This document shows, in pieces, positions 33,818-45,530 of a stretch of 64,000 nucleotides of DNA. A model generated the notes under the pieces. It was not told where the DNA came from. It saw only the letters and a program-made list of their open reading frames with translations, and searched no databases. Source of the DNA: Haematobia irritans (Eukaryota > Arthropoda > Insecta > Diptera > Muscidae); contig NC_134401.1 in assembly GCF_050003625.1 (NCBI RefSeq), positions 94,404,852 to 94,468,851 on the forward strand, given 5' to 3'. Both the position numbers and the translations under genes were made by a program. Numbering within the stretch: the first letter of the stretch is position 1; every line of letters starts with the position of its first letter.

Positions 33818-34070
33818 CTATTGCAGCATGACCTATATTGTTGATCAACTATTTCCGCCCATTAAAGCCGATGAAGCAGCAGCATTTGAATTTTCGAATT
33901 TCAATTACTGGCGTGATCCCATACCAGAAATCGATTTATATCTCGATGATTGTGCCAATACTACTGCAGGTTCTGCAAGCACCACACTTAACAATAGTGC
34001 AGTTTCAGAGAATAATGCTACAATAAATTCAACCCTATCGAAAACTTTAACAACCATTCCAGAAAATTAG
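33818..34070 (+). CDS. Lpin: Lipin alternative last exon 2 (conserved C-LIP end)
   Basis: A TTTTTTTTTACAG acceptor precedes a C that completes the Ser codon. The exon reads YCSMTYIVDQLFPPIKADEA, then FEFSNFNYWRDPIPEIDLYL and a Ser/Thr/Asn-rich end, with TAG at 34068-34070. The VDQLFPP...FSNFNYWRDP pattern is the C-terminus shared with vertebrate lipins, so this is the ancestral-looking ending. It lies 9.3 kb beyond the acidic alternative. AATAAA signals occur at 34146 and 34162. Used with the upstream exons it gives 1048 codons plus stop in the window. The acceptor sits beside a tandem duplication (see 33541-33795). Confidence 0.93.
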
Positions 34071-34145
34071 AAAACCCAAACCAAAAGAACTATCGAACCT
34101 AAGCCTCATGCATAGCACCCCTTCAAAAACACAGCAACAGCACAA

Positions 34146-34167
34146 AATAAAAAAAAATTAAAATAAA
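34146..34167 (+). terminator. Poly(A) signals, Lipin long-range isoform
   Basis: Two AATAAA hexamers (34146-34151 and 34162-34167) lie 75-95 bp after the TAG of alternative last exon 2. Confidence 0.55.
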
Positions 34168-35342
34168 TCTTCACAAACATACACTCCCATAAATTAATAA
34201 GCATTTAATTTAATGTATATTTATAATTTGTTATAATTTTGAAAATAATTACAAAATTCATTTATGTGTTATTTGTTCAAGAGAATCAATCACAATTTTT
34301 ACTATTAGATTTTTTTTATTTAGTTTTGATTTTATTTTATTTCTTAGTTGAATTAATTAATATGAGTTCTCAAATCTGTGTTAGCTACATTTTTATATAC
34401 CATATGCCTTCATTCTTGAAAAGCTTAATTTTCTTTTTTTGTTTTGGTTAAGAAAACTACATTCAAGACATTTACAAAATTACATTCATTCATTTATTTA
34501 TAAAAAAAATATATATTAGAAAAAAATACATATTCGAAAAGTAAAGTAAAAAAACAAAAAACATGGATACATACATAAAAAATAATATTATATTTTAAAA
34601 CGAACCATAAAAACATTAAATTAAAATCAAAAAACGAATAACCACAAAAAATATTATAAATTATTATTCAATGATATGCCCTGTATGGTCAGAAATACAT
34701 ACACATAGAATTACGAAAATTTGCATTAATGTTTACTATTATCTTAAATAGAAACCAATATAAAACATAAACTCATATATTAAAAAAATTTGCTTCATAA
34801 ATCCCTTGTTTACGGCTTGAGTCTTTTATTTTATTGAAAATATGAAAAAATTATATTTTTTTTTTTTGAAGTTTTATCCGCATTTTCATGAAGCTCCGTT
34901 AGGGCTACATTAGCTAATCAACTTTTATACCGGACATATCTGTCATCTTGTCCATGTGGTCCATGTGCCTGTTTAGAATTTAAAAGCTGAACCTTTTTCA
35001 GTTACAGTTAACCGTAAAGAAGATATTTAAATTTATTTTCTATTAACTGACATTTAAAAAGTAGCGGAGCTCCATGAACATGTGAAAGTATTATTCAACA
35101 ACTCAGCATCAAATTTAAAATAAAACAAATTAACATTCTTCTGTACCATTTTATCAATGTGTGATATAAGGTATTATTCCTATAGTTCATTCTTAGATTT
35201 ATCTAATTCTTCTTGCAATGCAACTTTAGATGTTCTCTACTCAATAAAAGAATGAGAAAACTTTTCGATATCACACATTTTTCGATAGCTTTTGTATAAC
35301 ATGTTTAGACGGGTGGAATCTTATTCATATTGGGGATAGGTT
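34168..35342. other. Intergenic, nothing recognised
   Basis: AT-rich sequence after the Lipin poly(A) signals. No gene or repeat family is supported. Confidence 0.5.
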
Positions 35343-35350
35343 GTCCAAAT

Positions 35351-36535
35351 CAGGGCTGTGGAGTCGGAGCCGGAGTAGGAGTCTTGAAGTCGGAGTCTGA
35401 AGATTTTGCTGGAGTCGGAGCCGGAGTCGTATAAATGTTGCTCGACTCCGACTCCGGCGAAACAAAATTTGAAAAACACTTCATACCTTTGTAACAAAAG
35501 AAATATTTCGACAAATTAGATTCGATCGAACAACGAAAAACGAAGTACTGGATTTCAGGCCATTCAAAGTGTATTTATATGGGTGAAATTTCTCCGATTT
35601 GTTTTAAGAAATTTTTCCTAGTCTAAAATTGTTGTTTTTTTTTTATTTCAGCTTAAAACCATGCATTGACTAAACTACAAGTGTAGCTTAACCAACAGAG
35701 GAAAAGAATGTTTGTCAAATTTATTTGGACAAAGCCCTATAGACTGCAAGATGGTTGGATGGACGCACGTTTCGGAATTACCACATTCCTCATCAGCATC
35801 AGCATCCTCTACTTGCAGCAAAACTATCAACCAATAATCAGAATAAATTCAGGCAGTTCACTAAACCCAAAAGTAAACCACACTTGAAGTCTAAAATTTT
35901 CATAAGATTTGTCAGAAATTTTGAGTTATTTGAGATCCATAAATAAATTCGGAAATTTCCCGTCGGCCCAGATTTTGTATATGGAGATAAATATTTGAGA
36001 AATCTCCATATACACCCGATGTCCTTGGAAGCTGTAATTTCAAATTAAACCTCTGTCAACGTGCCATCTGAGGCGGACTTTTGGGATAAAGCTTGTTTCA
36101 TCAATGTCACTCGAAATTTTTTACATTAAATTAATGGCCTCTAATGTCCATAACTGATAGACCATTTATAAATCGAGGTTTCACCATTTTACTTCTCCAG
36201 CTATTCCTGTCATCTGTTGTATGGTAGTGGTTATTTAAAATTCCGCCCGTCCTAATTGATGACAGTTTATGTTTGTTTTATATATCCGACACATTAAATT
36301 TTTTAACATCTAAACTTTCTACCTGATATAAAAATTAAATTAAAAATTAAAATTAAAGAGTTATTTTGGACATATCGGTCTATTTTTGGAACACTACACC
36401 TTAAAATTACAATTGGAATACTGTTAAAATAAGATTTAGGTACACCACCTGGAGTCGACGCCGGAGTCGGAGTCGAGGCTAATAAGAAATGCTGGAGTCG
36501 GAGTCGAGCAAAATAGACACGACTCCACAGCCCTG
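35351..36535. mobile_element. hAT-like GGAGTCGGAGTCG-motif element (1185 bp)
   Basis: The termini CAGGGCTGTGGAGTCGGAG and CGACTCCACAGCCCTG are inverted repeats. An 8-bp duplication flanks it (GTCCAAAT 35343-35350, GTCCAAAC 36536-36543; 7/8 match), as in hAT elements. GGAGTCGGAGTC motifs crowd both ends. The middle (35740-35860) is shared with 47728-47852. No transposase frame. Confidence 0.85.
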
Positions 36536-36699
36536 GTCCAAACTATCGAATTTATTTTTCGATTTATCCGAAAATCAAAGTATGTTTCTTGAAAACCGGG
36601 TTTCGATTTTTTATTTTTCTAAAAACCGGTTAACCGTTTAAAGCCATTTTTTCGGTTTTAAAAATCTGTGAAAATGTGTTTTAAACACTTATTTTGTTG

Positions 36700-36977
36700 T
36701 AACAAAACAAAATATAAACTATACATTGTAATAAAATGAATAATTTAAAAACTATTCAATTAAAAATTTAATTCGTTCAATAAATTTTTGCAATTGAAAC
36801 AAAAATCATTCACAAAACTTAATTGTATCAATTAATTTTTTAATTGGAACAATTACTTTTTTAATTGATTTTGGTGATTGATACTAGTAGCATTTCTGTG
36901 ACTGAAGACATTTAAATTAAAAATTAATTGGATTAATTAATTTCGTGACCGAAGACAAAAAATATTTTTTCTGTGTA
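36700..36977. mobile_element. ATTAATTG-motif MITE, right part
   Basis: Repeated TTAATTGGA/AATTAATT motifs and an end at TTTTTTCTGTGTA, the family of 21914-22374. The left end is unclear. Its right end is duplicated in the adjoining tandem repeat. Confidence 0.6.
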
Positions 36978-37209
36978 GGGAGTAATTCATGCAGTATTTG
37001 AAATGTGAGAGCATTTTTCGTGTTGTGTGTTTTGAAATAATAACGTAAAAATTTCTGTGACTGAAGACATTTAAATTAAAAATTAATTGGATTAATTAAT
37101 TTCGTGACCGAAGACAAAAAATATTTTTTCTGTGTAGGGAGTAATTCATGCAGTATTTGAAATGTGAGAGCATTTTTCGTGTTGTGTGTTTTGAAATAAT
37201 AACGTAAAA
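36892..37209 (+). repeat. Perfect 159-bp tandem duplication
   Basis: 36892-37050 and 37051-37209 are identical on reading. The unit covers the last ~86 bp of the MITE plus 73 bp of its flank. Confidence 0.92.
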
Positions 37210-37589
37210 ATTTAATTCAGTTGAGGTGCTCTCTTTGCTAATGAGATTTCGCAAATTATCGGTATTCATTTCAGTTTTATCATCATCGTGTAAAGAGTAC
37301 CGTAATAAAAAAAGTTTTTTTTTTTACTAATTAGTGAAAACGTGTTTTAATTAAACAACTTTCTCCCTTCTTCAATACGTCTCTACACAAAGTTCAATAT
37401 TCGCAGGAAGTAGATGATAAAATAAATAGAATTGCAGAAAACCGATTAACCGATTGAACTAACCAAACATGCTCATTTTTGCACTATCCGGTTTCGGTTG
37501 TTGTTGTTGTAACAATTTATTGTGATTTCATCCATTTAATGTTATACGCTCTGATACTTCAGCTTGTGGCCAGATCGAGAAACTCTGCG

Positions 37590-38205
37590 ACTAAGGTCGG
37601 GCTTCTGGAGCCATATAAGTGTATATCGGGCGAATTATATATATATGGGAGCTATATCTAAAGCTGAACCGATTTCAATCATATTTAGCACACTTGTCGA
37701 TACTACTAATTGTACTTTTTGTGCAAAGTTTCAAGCTAATCAAAGAAAAAAACTCTGCTTCTGGGGACATATAAGTCGGGCGAATATGGGAGCTATATCA
37801 AAATCAATAGGATTCCATTCTGAACCAAAACTGAAACTTGTGCCAAATTTGAAGTAGATATATAGAGTTTAAACGAATATAGAGTTTAAACATTTTGAAC
37901 CTCAAATACCTCTAGATTTTAAATTTAAAGCAAATCGGATAAAAATTGCTGTGTGCAGAAGCCAAAGAAGTCAAATCGGGAGATCAGTCTATATGGAGAC
38001 TTTACCAAAACATGGACCGATACACACAATAACTAACACACCAGTTTGAAAACCTAAAATAGATTTTGAAATTCGGATACAAATTGCGGTGTCTAGAGGA
38101 TCAAGAAGTCAAATCGATAGATCGGTCTACTATATGGGGGATATACCAAAACATGGACCGATGCACACCATATTAGATCCGTTCGAGAACCCGATAAGTT
38201 TTGAT
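37590..38205 (+). mobile_element. Chimeric mini-me-like fragment
   Basis: 37590-37855 is the type 1 core (TATATATGGGAGCTATATCT). 37900-38205 is type 2 (ACCAAAACATGGACCGATAC). Both types lack termini here. Confidence 0.65.
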
Positions 38206-38462
38206 AATTATCACAAATTTTTTACTGGAAGTCGTTCGTTTACACTTAAAAGCCAGCAAAAGAGAGCCGGACAGTTATCAGATAGAGAAATTGAAAGTTT
38301 TTGCTGGAGATTTTTCCCCAGTAAAATCTTGCAAACCATAGCATCCCAGCAAAAAATGGAGCACTATTTCAGCAGGATTGTAAGGGAGAGAGGCAGTACC
38401 AACTGCTTACAAAACAACTGAATCAGCGCTGATTTTTGTGGGCGATGTCCCGATTTAGCGCT

Positions 38463-39650
38463 GATATAAATGCTAATTTTAATAGAAATATTGCTCAGAA
38501 GTGAACATCAATTTGGAATTCGGAACCATCTTGGAACTCCAGAGCAATACCACCGAGTTGCCAATTTTATACGAGATTCGCTTGAGAGGAAGTTATACTG
38601 TGCTGCTGTATTTTTGGATGTAAAACAAGCTTTTGATCGGTTTTGCAATCAGGGCTTACTATTTAAACTAAAACGATCACTACCAGCTCCGTTTTATTTA
38701 ATTCTTAAATCGTCTCTTGATGAGAGGAACTTTTTTGTATGCTTTAATGAAACTTTTTCTGAGTTTGGCAGAATGAATTCAGGAGTTCCACAAGGAAGTG
38801 TATTGGGGCCAGTTCTTTATACAGTTTATACGGCTGATATGTCAACCAATAACAATATATTAACTGCAACCTATGCGGATGACACTGCCATTTTGGCTAA
38901 GAGCAAAACATCCAGCCATGCAACTGCTTTAGTTCAAGATGAACTGAACCGTATCTATGACTGGTGTATGAAGTGGAATATTATGTTGAATGCTGAAAAA
39001 TCTACTCATGTCACATTTACTCTTAGGTTGGATGATAGTAGACATTTGTTTTTAAACAGGAGCATTATTCCCAAAGCAGACAGTGTCAAATATTTGGGCC
39101 TTCAATTTGATAAAAAGCTTAACTGGAAAGATCATGTCGTTGCCAAAAGGAAGCAGTTGGATAATAAGCTGAAGAAAATGTATTGGCTATTGGGAAAAAT
39201 GTATTAGCTATTGAAAACAAAATAATGCTGTATAAAGCAATTCTGAAACCGATATGGACTTATGGCATCCAAATATGGGGGGCAACCAGTGAATCAAATA
39301 TCAGCATTCTGCTGCGATTTCAAAAAAACTTGCACCCTGGTTTGTGAACAACAATACCCTACACAGAGATCTTGAAATTCCATTGAAGTAAAACGTTACA
39401 GATCGCGATACTTAGCTCGTCTAAGTAATCATTCCGACATATTTACTTGCCATAACTCTACTTGATGACACTGACGAGGTGAAGAGGCTGAAGAGACATC
39501 ATATTCTTGATTTACCATACACAAAATAATTAGTTAAGATATATGGAGCACTTTATCGAGTTTGCTGTGCATCGACAATGTGAATAGTTATGACATTTGC
39601 TTATTGTTTTGTTGAAAATAGATTGCAAATAAATGAATAAAATGAAAAAA
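38463..39650 (+). pseudogene. Jockey-type LINE reverse transcriptase, broken
   Basis: Plus-strand ORF 38470-39207 encodes the palm and thumb region of a non-LTR reverse transcriptase. It shows AAVFLDVKQAFDR, MNSGVPQGSVLGPVLYTVYT, the catalytic YADD at 38871-38882, KSTHVTF and KYLGLQFDKKLNWKDH. These blocks resemble the Jockey clade. A -1 shift near 39195 breaks the frame; the similarity continues as LAIENKIMLYKAILKPIWTY and then decays with stops. The endonuclease and N-terminal RT motifs are missing, so the copy is 5'-truncated. It ends in A-rich AATAAATGAATAAAATG near 39640. Confidence 0.88.
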
Positions 39651-39710
39651 GAATAGATATATTCTTGAGTATAGCATTGTTGGCGTGCAGGAAAACAGCA
39701 CTACCTTTCA

Positions 39711-39816
39711 TGCATCTATACTGCATGAATTGGTTGCAATAACGTAAACGAATGATCATAAACTAGTTTGATTACTCGTTTACGTTATTGCCACCGATTC
39801 ATGCAGTGTGGATGCA
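39711..39816. repeat. Fold-back repeat with 41-bp arms
   Basis: Arms 39711-39751 and 39776-39816 (TGCATGAATTGGTTGCAATA against its near-complement) flank a 24-nt loop. About 35 of 41 positions pair. Confidence 0.8.
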
Positions 39817-40232
39817 CTGCCTACTTTATTATATACCAAAAAGCGCAACTAAACTCTTACTGCTGAAGTATTGTTTGCTGGGATACGTTGCCAGCTGGTT
39901 GTTGATAACAAACAAAGCACCACTACAATGTATATGCTCCGCAACTTCAATTGGAAATTAAAAAACTGTATTCGTTTTTTGTTTTTAATATTTTAGAAGC
40001 TGACATTTTGAATGTGCAAATAGTTACTGGATGCAATTTTAAACGAAGAGAATAAATTAAACTCTTACTCTCTTGCTAGTTTTTACTGGAAACGTATGAG
40101 AACATACCTATTCACACTTATTTATGGACCTAAGGTTCTTCTAGATTTCGAATTTCACAAAATTGGACAAAAAATTGTGGTGTGTAGAAGCCCAAGAAGT
40201 CAAATCGGGAGATCGGTTTATATGGTGGCTAT

Positions 40233-40560
40233 TTGGGAACCACCGTGGTGCAATGGTTAGCATGCCCGCCTTGCATACACAAGATCGTGGGCTCGATTCC
40301 TGCTTCGACCGAACACCAAAAAAAGTTTTTCAGCGGTGGATTATCCCACCTCAGTAATGCTGGTGACATTTCTTATGGTTTCAAAGCTTCTCTAAGTGGT
40401 TTCACTGCAATGTGGCTATAAAAAGGAGGTCCCTTGTCATTGAGCTTAACATGGAATCGGGCAGCACTCAGTTATAAGAGAGAAGTTCACCAATGTGTTA
40501 TCACAATGGACTGAATAGTCTAAGTGAGCCTGAAACATCGGGCTGCCACCTAACCTAACC
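40233..40560 (+). mobile_element. tRNA-derived SINE with 11-bp target duplication
   Basis: Flanked by exact ATGGTGGCTAT (40222-40232 and 40561-40571). Head and A/B boxes are intact and the tail is CACCTAACCTAACC. A ~21-bp internal deletion removes GAACGCCGTTCGGACTCGG. It sits in a type 2 mini-me-like fragment (40130-40221). Confidence 0.95.
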
Positions 40561-40574
40561 ATGGTGGCTATGTC

Positions 40575-40830
40575 GTTTGATCAACATTTTCATCAAGTTT
40601 AATGACAAAGTGATGAAGAGGTAATGATATGTTTATGAAACATTTGTATCATTTTTTTCTTTAAAAATTTCTTCAAATATATGAAAATCTCATATAAGTG
40701 ATACACATTTTCATCAAATTTTTTGAGTAGATGAACTGTTTGCATGTACTGATAAGGAAGTGATGCAAATCAAATTTGATTAAATTGGGTTGATGAACAC
40801 GCCTCATCCAATTTGATAAAGGATATTTTC
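40575..40830. repeat. TTCATC/GATGAA-motif repeat
   Basis: TTTTCATCAA and TTGATGAA-like motifs recur about ten times in both orientations. Termini are not identified; it is probably another MITE. Confidence 0.4.
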
Positions 40831-41049
40831 TGAGAGTACTAAGTCCAAATTAACCCAATGGTACCAAAAATATTGACCGATCGACTCAGTATCACCTCCT
40901 GAGTCGAGTTTAATTGGGAATATTTTCGTGAATTTGTTTCTGTGTAGGTACAAAATCAATCTGAAATGCCTAATGTCAGGCATTTCATATTGAGATAAAG
41001 CTCCCATAAACATGAACATAAGGAAATACGGTTTATTTCCCAAACCTCT

Positions 41050-41142
41050 TTCAATGATACCCCACAAATGCTTATGTTTACAAATTCAGTAGGGGTGGTT
41101 TAGGGTATTATATAGTCGGCCCCGCCCGACTACTCACTTGTT
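41050..41142 (-). mobile_element. mini-me-like 5' end fragment
   Basis: GGTATTATATAGTCGGCCCC then GCCCGACTACTCACTTGTTT is the complement of the type 1 start. Confidence 0.7.
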
Positions 41143-41264
41143 TAGTATTGATGTTAATATTTCAAAATAAAACACTGGAAACAACTTCGGGGATTCAGAG
41201 GATGTAATAATCGATATGAAGAAAATTTATTAGTTAAGTCTATCATTAGATATTTGGTACTATA

Positions 41265-42369
41265 CACGCAGAGAAGAAACATGATTGTCACAATCATATT
41301 CGAAGAGCAAAATAATATGATAGGAGCTATTTTTGCGGCGACCATGTAACATTTTCACCTGCAACCATGTTGGCTCAGTGAATATGGTTGTAAGAAAAAT
41401 GAAATTGTCCTCATCTAAAATGTTATTATATTGATAAAAAGAATTTTGTTTCCATTAAAAGACAATGGTCACGATCTAAACTGTTATGGTATTTGTCAAA
41501 AATGTTTTTCTTCTAGTTAAAAGAACATAGTCACAACCTAAAATGTTTTGATCTTTATGAAAAAACTTTTTTCGTCGTCGAAAAAAGGACGCCACTTGAG
41601 AAAAGAAAACACAAAATTAACTTTATTTATTTATAAACTAATTCATTGTTTATTTGTATTTATAATGTCGTGCAAGCAAACATCACATATTTTTACACAC
41701 TCTATTTTGGTTCAATTTCAACAATAAGTATTCATTCCATATTTACCTCGTGCCCATCAAATGTATCAACGCAGACATCATGTAACTGCAAATAACAAAA
41801 AACAGGTACATTTTTTTCAATTACACTTTCCTTTTTTGTGTTCACATAAAACCACGTGCCACTTCTGAATAAATAAATTAACACAAAACACAATAATTCC
41901 GTATTCTCCGTCCATTCCAAGAAACAATCAACACACGACCGACGCTCAAAATGAATATCGTGTGTACCTGCTCAATGTTTTTATAAAATTCTTTTCGCTG
42001 CAAACAAGTTAAAAAATTAAATGGTGACGAAAACAATGTACATGGTCTTTATGGTCATGTAATGGTTCTAGACATGTCTATACGTAACCTATAAAAATAC
42101 TTTTTTCTCTGCAAAAAAGTAAAAAAATTGAATGGTCATATACATGATTTTCCCGACCATGTAATGGTCTCAAATTCTATCATTTAAATAATAGAACATG
42201 TTTGTGGCATTTGAGAACCATTTAAATTCTTATTGGCAACATATATTTTTCTCCGCTGGAAACTTATTTTTACAAAGACAAAATACATGGTTTTCGCGAC
42301 AATTACCTACTCTAGATAAGCATTAAATGGATGCGGCAACCATGTCCAAACATGTTTTTTCTGTGCGTG
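41265..42369. mobile_element. ACCATG-motif TA-element (1105 bp)
   Basis: Termini CACGCAGAGAAGAAACATG and CATGTTTTTTCTGTGCGTG match at 17 of 19 positions as inverted repeats. TA flanks both sides (41263-41264 and 42370-42371). ACCATG/CATGGT motifs occur repeatedly in both end regions. A 62-codon minus-strand frame (41732-41920) is not recognised and is not claimed as a gene. Confidence 0.88.
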
Positions 42370-42410
42370 TAGTAATGCACATATGCATTATTCCATTAAA
42401 ACTTCTTATA

Positions 42411-42627
42411 CACTATCTCAAACAATTGTCCGTATACCAAACTATTGCAAATATATTTCATCGTATCTCAGAAACTAGATAATTTGATTTTATTCGATCT
42501 GTTTTGGTATAAAATAGAAAATATTTATTCAAGCAATTTACTTGAAACGAATCAGCCATATAGCTTCTGAGATACATTGAAATATAGCTTTAACAGTTTG
42601 GTGTACGGACAATTGTTTGAGATAGTG
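42411..42627. mobile_element. Fold-back MITE with ~64-bp arms
   Basis: CACTATCTCAAACAATTGTC at the left is the complement of GACAATTGTTTGAGATAGTG at the right. Arms extend to about 42474 and from about 42564. TA precedes the left end; CA follows the right end. Confidence 0.8.
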
Positions 42628-43081
42628 CATATTCAAATTTTGGATTTTGATACAAAAAAAAACATAAACATTTATTTTATAATAAATAAAAATTCAAAAG
42701 TTGTATTTTAAAGCCGATTCTAAGTTCATGTTTCGCAGAAGAAAATCAAAAATTGCCACGAACTTACACCAGCCTTTAGCCAATACTTAAAAAGGACTTT
42801 CATAGAATGCTAGTAAAATATTTTTAGAACAAATACAAATGTCAATATATGTAAGTTTTGCATGTAATCATATAAAAAGTACTCATCATTTTTGTATTAA
42901 AAATACAAAATAAATGTTTATATATTATTTGATATTTTAAGAAATTATTTTTTAATGAAAACAATTCCGATTTTGTTGCTCATGAAATTTATGTTAAAAT
43001 AATGCTAAAAAATATAAATATTTAATAAAAATAGTACGCGTTGCATAAATGTGGTTTGTTTTATTATTTACACTCAAAAGA
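42628..43081. other. Intergenic, nothing recognised
   Basis: AT-rich, unique-looking sequence without a supported feature. Confidence 0.5.
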
Positions 43082-43668
43082 AAAACTTCATATGTTTCTA
43101 GAAGCTCAAGAAGTAAAATCGGGAGATCGGGCTATATGGGGGCTATAGCAAACCATAGACCGATACACACTATATGCGGCACACCTGTTTGTGGTCCTAA
43201 CATAGCCTATGAGCCCAAGAAGTAAACTCAGGAGATCGGCTTATATGGGGGCTATACCAAAACATGGACCGATAGGCACCATTTTCGGCACACTTAGTTC
43301 TGGTCCTAAAATACCTCGAGGTTTCCAATTTAAGGCAAATCGAATAGAAAATACGGTTTCTAGAAGCCCAAGGGCCCAAATCAGGGGGTCGGTTTATACG
43401 GGGGCTATACCAAAACATGGACCGATATAGCCCACCTTCGAAATTGACCTGCTTGGAGATAAAAAAAACGAGTTTGTGCAAAAATTAAACAATATAGCTT
43501 TATTATTGAAGGCTGTAGCGTTCTTACACAACAGACATCCAGGCAGACAGACGGACATCGTTATATCGTATACTTTATATAGTCGGAAATCGATATTTCG
43601 ATGTGTTACAAACGGAATGACAAACTTATTATACCCCCATCACCATTCTATGGTGGTGGGTATAAAAA
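43082..43668 (+). mobile_element. mini-me-like repeat, type 2
   Basis: Sub-repeats of GGGGGCTATACCAAAACATG plus GACCGATA, a GACAGACGGAC microsatellite, and the terminal hairpin ATCACCATTCTATGGTGG...GGGTATAAA. The start is truncated. It lies 21 bp before a type 1 copy. Confidence 0.75.
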
Positions 43669-43689
43669 CAGAAAATTAATTAAAAAAAA

Positions 43690-44996
43690 AACAAGTAAGG
43701 AAAGTCTAAAGTCGGGCGGTACCGACTATATTATACCCTGCACCACTTTGTAGATCTAAAGTTTCGATACCATATCACATCCGTCAAATGTGTTGGGGGC
43801 TATAAATTATAAAGGTTTGTCCCAAATACATACATTTAAATATCACTCGATCTGGACAGAATTTGATAGACTTCTACAAAATCTATAGACTCAAAATTTA
43901 AGTCGGCTAATGCACTAGGATGGAACACAATGTTAGTAAAAAAAATATGGGAAACATTTAAATCTGAAGCAATTTTAAGGAAACTTCGCAAAAGTTTATT
44001 TATGATTTATCACTCGATATATATGTATTAGAAGTTTAGGAAAATTAGAGTCGTTTTTACAACTTTTCGACTAAGCAGTCGCGATTTAACAAGGAAAATT
44101 TTGGTATTTTGACCATTTTTGTCGAAATCAGAAAAACATATATATGGGAGCTATATCTAAATCTGAACCGATGTCAACCAAATTTGGCACGCATAGCTAC
44201 AATGCTAATTCTACTCTCTGTGCAAAATTTCAACTAAATCGCAGTTAAAAATTGGCCTCTGTTGTCATATGAGTGTAAATCGGGCGAAAGCTATATATGG
44301 GAGATATATCTAAATCTGAACCGATTTCAACCAAATTTGGCACGCATAGCTACAATGCTAATTCCACTCCCTTTGCAAAATTTCAATTAAATCATAGCAA
44401 AAAATTGGCCTCTGTGGTCATATGAGTGTAAATCGGGCGAAAGCTATATATGGGAGCTATATCTAAATCTGAACCGATTTCAACCAAATTTGACACGCAT
44501 AGCTATAATGCTAATTCTACTCCCTGTGCAAAATTTCAACTAAATCGGAGTAAAAAATTGGCCTCTGTGGGCAAATGAGTGTAAATCGGGCGAAAACTTT
44601 ATATGGGAGCTATATCTAAATCTGAACCGATTTGGCTGATATTTTGCAAGTTTTTCGAGACTCATAAAATATTCGGATGTATGTAATTTGGTGAAAAATA
44701 TATATGGCAGCTATATCTAAATCTGAACCGATTTTTTCCAAAATCAATAGGGATCGTCTTTGAGCCGAAACAGGACCCTATACCAAATTTTAGGACAATC
44801 GGACTAAAACTGCGAGCTGTACTTTGCACACAAAAATACACCAACAGACAGACAGACGGACAGACAGACGGAAATCGCTAAATCGACTCACAATTTAATT
44901 CTAAGACGATCGGTCTCAGACTTTTCCTTCTTGGCGTTACATGCAAATGCACAAACTTATTATACCCTGTACCACAGTAGTGGTGAAGGGTATAAT
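43690..44996 (+). mobile_element. mini-me-like repeat, type 1, fullest copy
   Basis: ~1.3-kb copy from ACAAGTAAGGAAAGTCTAAA to the hairpin ACCACAGTAGTGG...GGGTATAA. It has four TATATATGGGAGCTATATCT sub-repeats and a GACA/GACG microsatellite (44846-44872). Best reference for the shorter copies. Confidence 0.8.
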
Positions 44997-45530
44997 TAAT
45001 AAAAAATAAATAAATTTCATTCCCGCTGAGATTTGAGCCTGAACTGTTTTTTAAGGAATGGCTTTAATGTGTGTTTAATATTTATTTTTTTAGTTATGAA
45101 AAAGTGTGCTACTTCTTTAAAATGAGTGTGCCACTTTTCACACATTGTCAACGATATTGCTGTTTAGAACTAGATAATTTGATGACTTTGTCTTTAGTTC
45201 TTTCTACTCATTTTGTTGCTCCCCATAAATCCCAAAGTTCGAGAGATATAAAAAAACTTACAGCAAATTTGATTAAGAAACAATGAAAAATATTAATCTA
45301 AGGTGACAAGAGACACATCATTTGGTTTCAAACAGAACTCCACAAGTTTTTGTGCAAAATTCCTCTATGAAGATCCATTACTGTATTACTGTTCGCACAC
45401 AAAGTAAACAATTATGGAAAGTTTCCTCCTGTCTTTGAAGTGCGTTAATAAAAGCAAATTAAGGTTTTATTTACAATGGAAAACTACAGTACATCAATAT
45501 AGCATCATGGAAAGACATAATTACATTAAG
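44997..45530. other. Intergenic, nothing recognised
   Basis: No repeat or gene is supported. A 71-codon frame at 45071-45286 has no recognisable domain. Confidence 0.5.

Noticed and set aside
38463..39650. The RT fragment and the RNase H fragment at 62622 as parts of one LINE family
   Set aside because: The RT fragment is Jockey-like, a clade that normally lacks RNase H, and the 3' ends differ (A-rich against CCTAA repeats).
41732..41920. Minus-strand 62-codon frame in the ACCATG element as a transposase remnant
   Set aside because: No transposase motif is visible and the frame is short for its AT-rich context.
43209..43481. ORFs across mini-me-like repeats (also at 4567, 22480, 22986, 37564 and 55581-56239)
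   Set aside because: The same peptides appear wherever the repeat occurs, in either orientation, with frames broken by indels.
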